DNA of 64,000 nucleotides from NCBI GenBank assembly GCA_016712745.1, contig JADJQN010000015.1, positions 248,001 to 312,000 of the forward strand, in the 5' to 3' direction. Every line of letters starts with the position of its first letter. The stretch's first letter is position 1. Below are positions 45,872 through 53,690 of the stretch, one piece after another. The stretch is from Sandaracinaceae bacterium (GTDB lineage: Bacteria; Myxococcota_A; Polyangia; Polyangiales; JADJQN01). A program made the translations under genes and the position numbers. The notes beneath the pieces are model-generated. The model saw only the letters and a program-made list of their open reading frames with translations, had not been told where the DNA came from and did not search any database.

Positions 45872-46929
45872 TCGCAGTTGTCGGCAGGCATTGCGGCAAT
45901 CCACTCGGTGAGCAAAGCAAGGCCGGCAGGGTCATGCAGTTGCGTCGGCAGCTCGGGCATCTTGATATCGGGCACTTCTGATGCGACGCGACAGATCATG
46001 ATCGAGTGCTCGGGGTCGCCGGGCACGATGTCAAAGTCGAGATCGCAGGTGCCGGGTCCGGCGGCGGGCGGACGTTTGCACACACCTTGATGCTGCGGGC
46101 CTTGCTGCTCCCAGTTGAGCCACAGGCCGCTCGCGGAAGCAGCGCCCCCATCATGATGGCAGTGGGCGCAGTTGGCATCGAAGTAGGAGCGCACGCGCGC
46201 GTCCAAGTCGCCTGCGCCAAAAGGACCAACGAGGTTGGGTCGGTCGGATTCCGCGGGCGGCGCTACGTCGAACATGCCGAGCGTTGCCATGTGGTCGATC
46301 TGGTTTATATCGCCTGAACCGTAATTGTTCAGCCGGTCCATTTGTCGCGTTCGCAGTGCGAGTGGAGTCACCGCGCCTGAGCCCCCATGACACGTGCGGC
46401 ATTGCGCGTTGGTCGGTACACGATACTCAAGAGTGCGCAAAGCTCCCGCCATATCGGTCCACTCGACATGCACGCTTGCTCCAATCGCCACGCGCGAAGC
46501 CTCGGTCTCCTCGGCGTTCCACAAATAGGTGATGGCGTTCCAGCCCGCCTCCTCGCGAATGATGAGACGCGTCTCGACGATGTCTTCGCCCAGGCTCGGG
46601 TCGCGCAAATCGTGCAAATAGCTAAACGTCTTCACGAGAACCGTGCCGACGGGAAAATCCCAAACTGCTTCGTTGTCGTAGCCAATGCGCCCGCCTTCGG
46701 GCAGGCGAATGAAGCGATGCTTCGATGAAAAGTCCGCGAAGAGCGTCGACGCCACTTGATATGGCACCACGCCTTCGGCAGGGATCTGTGTTGCGCCCGT
46801 TCCCTCGAACAATCCCCAGTCCGACAGATGAAGCGGGTAGGGACTGTTGCCTGCGGGGGCTTCGACCTCGCTGCTGCACGCAGCGACAGACCACGCACAT
46901 AGAAGAACGAGGAGAAATGAGCGCTTCAT
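45868..46929 (-). CDS. Dihaem c-type cytochrome lipoprotein (SO2930/HNE_0200-like)
   Basis: The 353-residue product has a lipoprotein signal peptide (VAAC, Cys18) and two haem-binding CxxCH motifs: CRTCH in NAQCRTCHGG and CAHCH in ANCAHCHHDGG. A possible axial Met is in IKMPELP. The N-terminal half (LSDWGLFEGTG, VPYQVASTLFADFSSKHRFIRLP) matches the family known to pair with parallel beta-helix proteins. Here the beta-helix gene is three bases upstream, and the glycosyltransferase gene overlaps its end. It is probably periplasmic. Electron partners are unknown. Confidence 0.9.
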   Translation of the reverse strand: MKRSFLLVLLCAWSVAACSSEVEAPAGNSPYPLHLSDWGLFEGTGATQIPAEGVVPYQVASTLFADFSSKHRFIRLPEGGRIGYDNEAVWDFPVGTVLVKTFSYLHDLRDPSLGEDIVETRLIIREEAGWNAITYLWNAEETEASRVAIGASVHVEWTDMAGALRTLEYRVPTNAQCRTCHGGSGAVTPLALRTRQMDRLNNYGSGDINQIDHMATLGMFDVAPPAESDRPNLVGPFGAGDLDARVRSYFDANCAHCHHDGGAASASGLWLNWEQQGPQHQGVCKRPPAAGPGTCDLDFDIVPGDPEHSIMICRVASEVPDIKMPELPTQLHDPAGLALLTEWIAAMPADNCE

Positions 46930-46932
46930 TTT

Positions 46933-48201
46933 CTACTCTTGTGGCAGGACGACCGGTGCTTGATTTGGCAAGGTGCAATCGTAGGGAGCCTTGTCCGTTG
47001 ACATCACAACCCCTGCCATGTCCGTGAAGATGTGCTGTCCGTCGAAGTCACGGAAGGTTGCCGTGCTGTCTTGGATACAGAGCTGATGCCCTGTGAAGTC
47101 GGGCTTCGCCCAACCATCGAAGAGAATGTCCTCGAGCGGCGGAAACTCTTCCACGTCGGGATGCGCGACGCCGGATACCAAGAAGCCGAGCGTTCCGATG
47201 GGCTCGTAACCGTTGTTGTTGAAGGTGTTGTCGTGAATGAAGACGCCTTCGAGGTAGGGATCGAAATCCGGATCGGTGATGCGCGAACCAGCGAGACCTG
47301 CTTCTTCCACCGTCGTGTAGCTCACAAGAAGGACAGCGCTGTTCTGGTTGCCCTCGATGGTGTTGTGGTCGATCTCAATATCGTTGCCCGCGATTGTCAT
47401 GAGGCCCAGGCCGGACGGTGCGCCGGCAACGATGGTGCCCGCGTGTGCGAAGTTGGGGCGGTTGTTGTCGTGCATGCTGTTGTTGTGCACGCGCGTCATG
47501 CCGCCGTTGTGCACCGGAAGCTGCGGAAGATCGAAGACTAGGATGCCGGCGGTGTTGTCGTACGCTTCGTTCTCGTAGACGTCAGCGTTGGTGGAGTTCT
47601 CGATCTCAATGCCAGCGACGTTACCGTGCACGACGTTGCGGCGCACAATGATGTTGTGCGACTGGCCGACGTAGAGGCCCGCATCGGAGGCGCCTTCGAT
47701 TTCGCAATCTTCGATGAGCACGTTGGTGCAGCTCACCGGGTAAAGTGCGTAAGCGCCGTTGTCCATGCTCGGCTCGCCGTCCCAGCTTACCTTCACGTTG
47801 CGGAAGGTGACGCCCGTCGCGCCGGTCACGCGAATGCCGTCGCCGTGGCTGTTCTTGATCCACATGCCGTCCATCTCGAAGCCGTTGCCGACGACGCTAA
47901 TGCCGTTGGCCCCGCTGGTCTGATCGGCAAAGTCGAGCACGGGCATGCCGACGCCGAAGAGTGTGACGTTGGTCGTCGCGAGGTCGAGCTGACCATTGAA
48001 CGAGTAGTTGCCTGGACCGAAACAGATCTTGGCGCCGTCTGTCGCCTCATTAAAGGCGGTGAGCACTGCCGTCTGGTCGTCTGCAGTCGGGCTCAGACGC
48101 GCGGTGCAATCGCTTGGGAACTCCACAGCACCGTCGTCGCCGCCGCACGACGCAATCAGGACACCCGCAGCCAACCCAACCGTTACGCGTCGCAAGAACA
48201 T
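46933..48201 (-). CDS. Parallel beta-helix repeat lipoprotein
   Basis: From ATG 48201 (GAGGTG ribosome site) the 422-residue product has lipobox IASC and a right-handed beta-helix made of short repeats such as GIRVTGATGVTFRNVKVSW, NVLIEDCEIEGASDAGLYVG, NIIVRRNVVHGNVAGIEIEN and DVYENEAYDNTAGILVF. Proteins of this type are regularly encoded beside SO2930/HNE_0200 cytochromes, as here. The N-terminal AVLTAFNEATDGAKICFGPGNY is a typical pectate-lyase-like start. No catalytic residues can be assigned. It is the first gene of a three-gene operon. Confidence 0.9.
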   Translation of the reverse strand: MFLRRVTVGLAAGVLIASCGGDDGAVEFPSDCTARLSPTADDQTAVLTAFNEATDGAKICFGPGNYSFNGQLDLATTNVTLFGVGMPVLDFADQTSGANGISVVGNGFEMDGMWIKNSHGDGIRVTGATGVTFRNVKVSWDGEPSMDNGAYALYPVSCTNVLIEDCEIEGASDAGLYVGQSHNIIVRRNVVHGNVAGIEIENSTNADVYENEAYDNTAGILVFDLPQLPVHNGGMTRVHNNSMHDNNRPNFAHAGTIVAGAPSGLGLMTIAGNDIEIDHNTIEGNQNSAVLLVSYTTVEEAGLAGSRITDPDFDPYLEGVFIHDNTFNNNGYEPIGTLGFLVSGVAHPDVEEFPPLEDILFDGWAKPDFTGHQLCIQDSTATFRDFDGQHIFTDMAGVVMSTDKAPYDCTLPNQAPVVLPQE

Positions 48202-48370
48202 GATCACCTCAGTATTCGAGGGAGAAACGTACGCGGCGAGCCTAGCGGGGTCAATGATCTGGGCCGCCTGTTAAGTCCCCTCGTGCTCGCCAAACCACGC
48301 GTGAATCCGCCGGTTTGCGGCGGAGGCGCAGCGAAGCTAAGGTCCGCGTTCTTTCTTCGGGAGGCTTCGC

Positions 48371-49360
48371 ATGGTTCGGCAGTTTCACAGCGTGCTCGCT
48401 GTTTCGTTTGGCGCAATCTTTCTCGTGGCGTGTGCCTCAGGCGCAGACAATCGACACGTGGACGGCGGCGCGCGTGACAGCGGCGGATGCACCAGCAACG
48501 CCGCCTGCGGAGCCGACGGCACCTGCTGCAGCGGTAGCTGCGTCGACCTCACCAACGATCGCGACAACTGCAGCGCGTGTGGCATGAGCTGCGCGCCCTC
48601 GGGCAACGCGTGCTTCAGCGGAACGTGCAAATGCGGCGGTCATGACTCGTGCACGGACGGCGAAACGTGCTGCGGAAATTCCTGCGTCGATCTTTCCGCG
48701 TCGAGCACGAACTGCGGCGGTTGCGGCGTCGCCTGTATGGAAGGCCAAGTTTGTCGTGATGGCACCTGCGGGCAGCCCGAAGTTTGCTCACCCGCGTGCA
48801 AAGCCAACGAGACTTGCGAAGACAACGTGTGCCATTGCGGCAGCGGCGCAGGTTGCAGCGGCACGCAAGCATGTTGCGACGGCGTCTGCGCCGACACAAC
48901 TTCGAGTTTCACGAACTGCGGCGTGTGCGGCCACACCTGCACCGGCGACATGATTTGCCATGCAAGCGTGTGCAGTCCATCCACGTGCACACCGGCCTGC
49001 GCCACAGGGCACACGTGCACAGCAGGGACTTGCAAGTGTGGCATTGGCCCGGCGTGCACTCCCTCGCAGGTTTGCAACGCGGGACGCTGCGAAGTTCCTA
49101 CTTGCGCCCCCGTGTGCGCGATCGGCGAAAACTGCACGCCGACGGGATGTCGTTGCGGTACGGGCCCTGCGTGCAGTGGCACGGATGAATGTCACGGCGG
49201 ATTGTGTCAGCCGCCGGTTTGCATGCCCAGTTGCTTCGACGGAGAGTCGTGCGTCGGCGGTACATGCATGTGTGGCGCGGGCCCCGCGTGCGGAATTCTC
49301 GAGCAGTGCTGCAGCGGCGAATGCTGCACCGTCTGCGTCGCCGGTATCTGCGTTATCTGA
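48371..49360 (+). CDS. Cys-rich secreted lipoprotein
   Basis: The 329-residue product has lipobox LVAC (Cys21), a short Asp-rich linker, then Cys-dense modules throughout (over 50 Cys), such as CTSNAACGADGTCCSGSCVDL, NCGGCGVACMEGQVCRDGTCG and GHTCTAGTCKCGIGPACTPSQVC (written in pieces). These are the disulfide repeats common in Sandaracinaceae-type surface lipoproteins. No enzymatic motif is present. It lies 15 bases before gatC, but its role seems unrelated to it. Confidence 0.82.
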   Translation: MVRQFHSVLAVSFGAIFLVACASGADNRHVDGGARDSGGCTSNAACGADGTCCSGSCVDLTNDRDNCSACGMSCAPSGNACFSGTCKCGGHDSCTDGETCCGNSCVDLSASSTNCGGCGVACMEGQVCRDGTCGQPEVCSPACKANETCEDNVCHCGSGAGCSGTQACCDGVCADTTSSFTNCGVCGHTCTGDMICHASVCSPSTCTPACATGHTCTAGTCKCGIGPACTPSQVCNAGRCEVPTCAPVCAIGENCTPTGCRCGTGPACSGTDECHGGLCQPPVCMPSCFDGESCVGGTCMCGAGPACGILEQCCSGECCTVCVAGICVI

Positions 49361-49375
49361 TAGATTGCGCGCGCT

Positions 49376-49681
49376 ATGAGCGACACGAAAATTACTCTTG
49401 AAGATGTGCGCAAGGTCGCGCGTCTTTCGCGGTTGGCCCTTGATGAGGCGGCGCTTGCGCAAATGCGCGGGGAACTATCGAAGATCCTCGGACACGTTGC
49501 ATCGCTCAATGCCCTCGACGTTTCGAATGTCGAACCGACCTACCACGCCGTTCCGATGAACGCGCCTCTTCGTGCGGACGTCGTTCAAGCGTCATTGCCT
49601 CGCGATGAAGTATTCGCGTCGGCACCCAAGACAGAGGCCGGGGGCTTTGCGGTGCCGAAGGTCATGGACGGTGAAGGATGA
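49376..49681 (+). CDS. gatC: Asp-tRNA(Asn)/Glu-tRNA(Gln) amidotransferase subunit C
   Basis: GatC stabilises the GatA/GatB heterodimer of the enzyme that turns Asp-tRNA(Asn) or Glu-tRNA(Gln) into the amidated form. The 101-residue product shows the family pattern: ITLEDVRKVARLSRLALDEAAL near the N terminus, ILGHVASLNALDVSNVEP in the middle and the VPMNAPLRADVV and FAVPKVMDGEG ends. The stop overlaps the gatA start in ATGA. Confidence 0.96.
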   Translation: MSDTKITLEDVRKVARLSRLALDEAALAQMRGELSKILGHVASLNALDVSNVEPTYHAVPMNAPLRADVVQASLPRDEVFASAPKTEAGGFAVPKVMDGEG

Positions 49682-51150
49682 CTAGCCAAGCCCTGTGCGC
49701 GCTGTCTGGCATCGAGATTCAGAAGAAGGTCGCTTCAGGCGACGTGTCGGCGGTCGAAGTGACGAACGCATTTCTCGAGCGCATCACTCATCAGGACAGA
49801 AAGCTTCACGCCTTTCTCTATGTCGATGCGGAAGGGGCGCTGGCGCAAGCAGCGACCGTCGACCGCGCACGTAAAGCAGGCGAGACGCTTGGACCGCTGG
49901 CAGGTGTTCCAGTCGCGTTGAAGGACAACCTTTGCACGAGGGGCGTTCCGACGACGTGTGCTTCAAAGATCCTGGCTGGCTATGTGCCGCCGTACGATGC
50001 GGACGCCGTTGAACGCCTGCGTCGCGCCGGCGCCATCGCTGTTGGCAAGACAAACATGGACGAGTTCGCGATGGGCTCATCGAACGAGAACTCGGCGTTC
50101 GGCCCGGTGAAAAACCCTTGGGACGAAACGCGTGCGCCGGGCGGTTCCTCCGGTGGATCGGCTGCGGCCACAGCATCCTCGATGGCTTCGTTCGCGCTTG
50201 GGAGCGATACGGGCGGTTCGGTTCGTCAGCCGGGTGCCTTCTGCGGCGTGACGGCATTGAAGCCAACCTACGGACGTGTCTCGCGCTTTGGCCTCATCGC
50301 CTTTGCATCGTCGCTCGATCAGATCGGGCCTTTCGCACGTTCGGTGCGTGAAGCTGCGCGTGTACTCTCCGTCATCGCCGGACACGATGCGCGCGACGCT
50401 ACATCGACGACGACTGCCGTCGACGACTACGAAGCTGAGTGCGGCAAAGAGGTGCGAGGATTGCGCGTTGGCGTCGTGGCCGATGCGCTCGGAGCCGGAG
50501 TCGACGCGGAAGTTGTGAAAGCGACCCGCGCGGCGGTTGCCAAACTGGCCGAGCTTGGATGCGAAATCGTCGATGTGAGTTTGCCGCATGCAACGCATGC
50601 GCTTGCTGCCTATTACTTGATCGCGCCGGCGGAAGCGTCGTCCAACCTCGCGCGTTTCGATGGTATGCGTTACGGCCTGCGCAAGACCGGCGACGATCTC
50701 ACGGCTACCTACGGAACGACGCGCGCTGAAGGCTTCGGCCCCGAAGTGCGACGCCGCATCATGCTCGGCACGTATGCGCTGTCCGCAGGCTATTACGATG
50801 CGTTCTATGTGAAGGCGCAGAAGGTTCGTACACTGATTCGCCGTGACTACGATGCTGCGTTCAAGAAGTGCGACGTCGTGCTCACTCCAACTTCACCGAC
50901 CACGGCCTTCAAGCTTGGGGAGAAGACGAGCGATCCCCTGGCGATGTACATGGCCGACATCTTCACGTTGCCGCCAAGCCTCGCCGGTTTGCCCGCGGTG
51001 AGCATCCCCGGTGGTTACTCGGCCGACGGCTTGCCCATTGGTTTGCAGCTCACCGGCCGCGCGTTTGACGAGAAGACACTCGTTCGCGTGTCGGACGCGT
51101 ACGAGCGTGCGAGCGGCTGGCTTTCACGTCGCCCTTCGGAGATTGTCTGA
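49678..51150 (+). CDS. gatA: Aspartyl/glutamyl-tRNA amidotransferase subunit A
   Basis: GatA is the glutaminase subunit of the tRNA amidotransferase. The 490-residue product has the amidase signature with catalytic Lys82 in GVPVALKDN, the Gly/Ser-rich PGGSSGGSAAA and SDTGGSVRQPGAFCGV holding the cis-Ser and nucleophile Ser, and SLDQIGPFAR. It overlaps gatC by four bases and shares its last base with the gatB start (TGATG), so the three are translated as a unit. Confidence 0.97.
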   Translation: MTSQALCALSGIEIQKKVASGDVSAVEVTNAFLERITHQDRKLHAFLYVDAEGALAQAATVDRARKAGETLGPLAGVPVALKDNLCTRGVPTTCASKILAGYVPPYDADAVERLRRAGAIAVGKTNMDEFAMGSSNENSAFGPVKNPWDETRAPGGSSGGSAAATASSMASFALGSDTGGSVRQPGAFCGVTALKPTYGRVSRFGLIAFASSLDQIGPFARSVREAARVLSVIAGHDARDATSTTTAVDDYEAECGKEVRGLRVGVVADALGAGVDAEVVKATRAAVAKLAELGCEIVDVSLPHATHALAAYYLIAPAEASSNLARFDGMRYGLRKTGDDLTATYGTTRAEGFGPEVRRRIMLGTYALSAGYYDAFYVKAQKVRTLIRRDYDAAFKKCDVVLTPTSPTTAFKLGEKTSDPLAMYMADIFTLPPSLAGLPAVSIPGGYSADGLPIGLQLTGRAFDEKTLVRVSDAYERASGWLSRRPSEIV

Positions 51151-52622
51151 TGGCAACCACCTACGAACCTGTCATCGGCCTCGAAGTTCACGCGCAGCTT
51201 TTTTCGAAGACCAAAATGTTCTGCGGCTGCTCGATTTCGTTTGGCGCTCCTCCCAACACGCAGGTGTGCCCCGTGTGCTTGGCGTTGCCGGGCGCCTTGC
51301 CCGTTCCGAATGCGCGCGCGATCGAGCTCGCGGTGCGTGCCGCGCTTGCGCTTGGATGCACGGTCAACGAGCGCAGCGTGTTTGCACGCAAAAACTATTT
51401 CTATCCCGACTTGTCCAAGGGCTACCAGATTTCGCAGTTCGACCTGCCGTTGAACACGGGCGGCAAGCTCGTCATCGACACGCCTTCGGGGCCGCGCGAA
51501 GTGGGCATCACGCGCATTCATGTAGAAGAAGACGCCGCAAAAAATCTTCACGGCGTGGGCCACGGCACCGACACTCTCGTTGACTTTAACCGTGCCGGCA
51601 CGGCGCTTATCGAGATCGTCGGCGAACCAGATTTGCGCAACGCCGATGAAGCGGAGGCGTACCTGAAGAAGTTGCGCGAAGTGCTCATGTTCGTCGGCGT
51701 GAACGATGGCAACCTCGAAGAGGGTTCGTTTCGTTGCGACGCCAACGTTTCGATTCGCCCGGTGGGGCAGGAAAAGTTCGGCACTCGTTGCGAGCTGAAG
51801 AACATCAACTCATTCCGCTTCGTGCGCAAAGCCATTGAGTACGAAATCACGCGTCAGGAAGCAGTGCTCTCCGCAGGTGGCACCATCACGCAAGAGACGC
51901 GTACCTACAGCGATGGCTTAGGAAAAACGATCCCGATGCGTACAAAAGAAGATGCGCATGACTACCGCTACTTTCCTGATCCCGATCTTCCGCCGCTTGT
52001 GATCACGCGCGCGTTCATCGAAAAGCTTCGCGTAACAGCGCCGGAGCTCGCCGAACAAAAGCGTACGCGCTGGCAGAAAGAGCTTGGCGTCACGTTGTAC
52101 GACGCCACTGTTCTTACCGGTCATCCCAAGATTGCCGACTACTTCGAAGAAGCCGCCGCCGCGTTGGCCGGCAAAGACGCAAGTCCAGAAGCACGGGCCG
52201 CCGCTGGCAAGAAGGTCGCGAACTTCGTTCAGTCGGAAGTTTTGCGAACTGTCACCACGCGCGGGCTCGAAGCCGAGTTTGCGGTCAGCGCAGAGTATGT
52301 CGCCGAGCTTCTACGGTTGGTTGAAGGTGGAAGCATCAGCGGCAAGATGGCCAAAGACGTTTTCGCCGAGATGATCACGACCGGCCGATCGGCGTCGAAG
52401 ATCATTGAGCAGAAGGGGCTTTCCCAGGTCACGGACACCTCCGTCATCGAGGCTGCTGTTGCCGAGGTGCTCGCTGCCAACGCGTCTCAAGTCGAGAAGT
52501 ACAAAGCTGGCAAGACTAGCGTCGTCGGCTTTTTCGTTGGTCAGATCATGCGGGCCACCAAAGGCGCCGCTAATCCTCAGCTCGTCAACGACATCCTCAA
52601 AAAGATGTTGGACGCGCAGTAG
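51150..52622 (+). CDS. gatB: Aspartyl/glutamyl-tRNA amidotransferase subunit B
   Basis: GatB binds the misacylated tRNA and its kinase-like site activates the acyl group before amidation. The 490-residue product opens YEPVIGLEVHAQLFSKTKMF and has a zinc-site pattern CGCS...CPVC. The conserved core DFNRAGTALIEIVGEPD and YRYFPDPDLPPL follow, and the C-terminal YqeY-like tail (about 330-490) has GKMAKDVFAEMI and VGFFVGQIMRATKGAANP. No glutaminyl- or asparaginyl-tRNA synthetase gene is in the window. Confidence 0.97.
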   Translation: MATTYEPVIGLEVHAQLFSKTKMFCGCSISFGAPPNTQVCPVCLALPGALPVPNARAIELAVRAALALGCTVNERSVFARKNYFYPDLSKGYQISQFDLPLNTGGKLVIDTPSGPREVGITRIHVEEDAAKNLHGVGHGTDTLVDFNRAGTALIEIVGEPDLRNADEAEAYLKKLREVLMFVGVNDGNLEEGSFRCDANVSIRPVGQEKFGTRCELKNINSFRFVRKAIEYEITRQEAVLSAGGTITQETRTYSDGLGKTIPMRTKEDAHDYRYFPDPDLPPLVITRAFIEKLRVTAPELAEQKRTRWQKELGVTLYDATVLTGHPKIADYFEEAAAALAGKDASPEARAAAGKKVANFVQSEVLRTVTTRGLEAEFAVSAEYVAELLRLVEGGSISGKMAKDVFAEMITTGRSASKIIEQKGLSQVTDTSVIEAAVAEVLAANASQVEKYKAGKTSVVGFFVGQIMRATKGAANPQLVNDILKKMLDAQ

Positions 52623-52668
52623 CTGACGCACCTCTGAAGTAAGCGTAGGACGAGAGTCGCGGCAGGAC

Positions 52669-52980
52669 TCAAACTTCGCCGGCTTTGGCCTTTGCGACCC
52701 ACTTCTTGATCTCGGTTTCGATGATCGAAATGGCTTTCGACTGAAACATCTTGAAGAGGAAGGGCACTTCGAGATCGATTTGGATCTCGCGCGGCAAAAT
52801 ATCGAAGGTGCCTTTGAGACTGGAGCCCTTAATGGAAAACGTCGTCTCGGCACGCGAATCGCTTACCCAGCGCATCGATGGGTTGTACGAAGCAAACTTC
52901 TCTTTGTACGCTTCGTAGGCTTTTTCGGTTACGCGTTTGGCTGTGGCGACGTCGAGGTCGTGCGAGACAGAGTGCTTCAT
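52669..52980 (-). CDS. PHA-granule-associated-type protein (PHA_gran_rgn)
   Basis: This 103-residue protein matches the small polyhydroxyalkanoic-acid-system family: MKHSVSHDLDVATAKRVTEKAYEAY, a YNPSMRW segment, FSIKGSSLKGTFDILPREIQI and EVPFLFKMFQSKAISIIETEIKKW. Family members occur near PHA synthesis genes, but no such gene is here. It is cytoplasmic with no signal peptide and divergent from the SCP2 gene. Confidence 0.82.
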   Translation of the reverse strand: MKHSVSHDLDVATAKRVTEKAYEAYKEKFASYNPSMRWVSDSRAETTFSIKGSSLKGTFDILPREIQIDLEVPFLFKMFQSKAISIIETEIKKWVAKAKAGEV

Positions 52981-53049
52981 GGATAAGAGTCTTTCGAAGG
53001 GCTTTTGCTCATACTACACGACCGACGCAAATTCGAGTAAACCTTCGCC

Positions 53050-53688
53050 ATGGCCAAAGACCCACTTTCATTTTTGCGTGAAGACTTCGTCGCTCTTTTC
53101 AATCGCGGCGTTTCAGACCTGTCGCAAAAGGCGACGGCCGGTGAAGCGTGGGCGAAAGCGCGCCTCGAGGACGTGCGCGCGGCGAGCGGTTGCGCTCACT
53201 TCGTGCTCGACGGCGCCGGAGGCGGCGAGGTCTATCTCGAGATCCAAAATGGCGAGATGAAAGCGCACGCGCAAAAGCCCGCTTCTCCCCCGACTCGTCT
53301 GGGCGTTGGCGGATCGGCCGCCACCGCGCAAGCTGGGCTCGAGATGCTATTGAGCAGCGGACATCTCGACGACGCGAGCTCGGCCGTTCGTGTGACTCGC
53401 ATTGCCTCGGGAAAGCTCGAGAAGCTCATCGAGAAAGAAAAACTCAGCTTTCAACTTACCGTCAAAGACGTGCCGGAAGTCGATCAAGTTGTAGTGCGAG
53501 TAGGTCTCGGTTTCGAGGACCCGCCGGTGACGCCCGGATTCTCGATGACGGTTTCTTACGACGATCTCGAAGACGTGCGCAATGGCGATTTGAAGCCGCA
53601 GCAGCTCTTCATGAGCAAAATCAAAATCGTTGGTGACGCTTCGCGTGCGATGACGCTGGCAATGACCTTGATGCAGCAGCGCCGCTAG
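53050..53688 (+). CDS. SCP2 sterol-carrier-like protein
   Basis: The 212-residue product has an SCP2-like lipid-binding domain in the C-terminal two thirds: HFVLDGAGGGEVYLEIQNGEM near residue 50, PGFSMTVSYDDLEDVRNGDLKPQQLFMSKIKIVGDASRAMTLA (in pieces) at the end. The GDLKPQQLFMSKKIKIxGD-type motif is the SCP2 signature. The N-terminal helix (DPLSFLREDFVALFNRGVSDL) is separate. It would carry lipids or hydrophobic compounds in the cytoplasm. The Lon-like/helical-repeat gene starts two bases after its stop, so the two are co-transcribed. Confidence 0.87.
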   Translation: MAKDPLSFLREDFVALFNRGVSDLSQKATAGEAWAKARLEDVRAASGCAHFVLDGAGGGEVYLEIQNGEMKAHAQKPASPPTRLGVGGSAATAQAGLEMLLSSGHLDDASSAVRVTRIASGKLEKLIEKEKLSFQLTVKDVPEVDQVVVRVGLGFEDPPVTPGFSMTVSYDDLEDVRNGDLKPQQLFMSKIKIVGDASRAMTLAMTLMQQRR

Positions 53689-53690
53689 CT

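Noticed and set aside
48788..49462. Minus-strand frame opposite the Cys-rich lipoprotein
   Set aside because: It is a shadow of TGC/GGC-rich codons, giving Ala/Arg-rich sequence without start context.
50077..50598. Minus-strand frame inside gatA
   Set aside because: gatA is clearly coding across it; the antisense product has no recognisable features.
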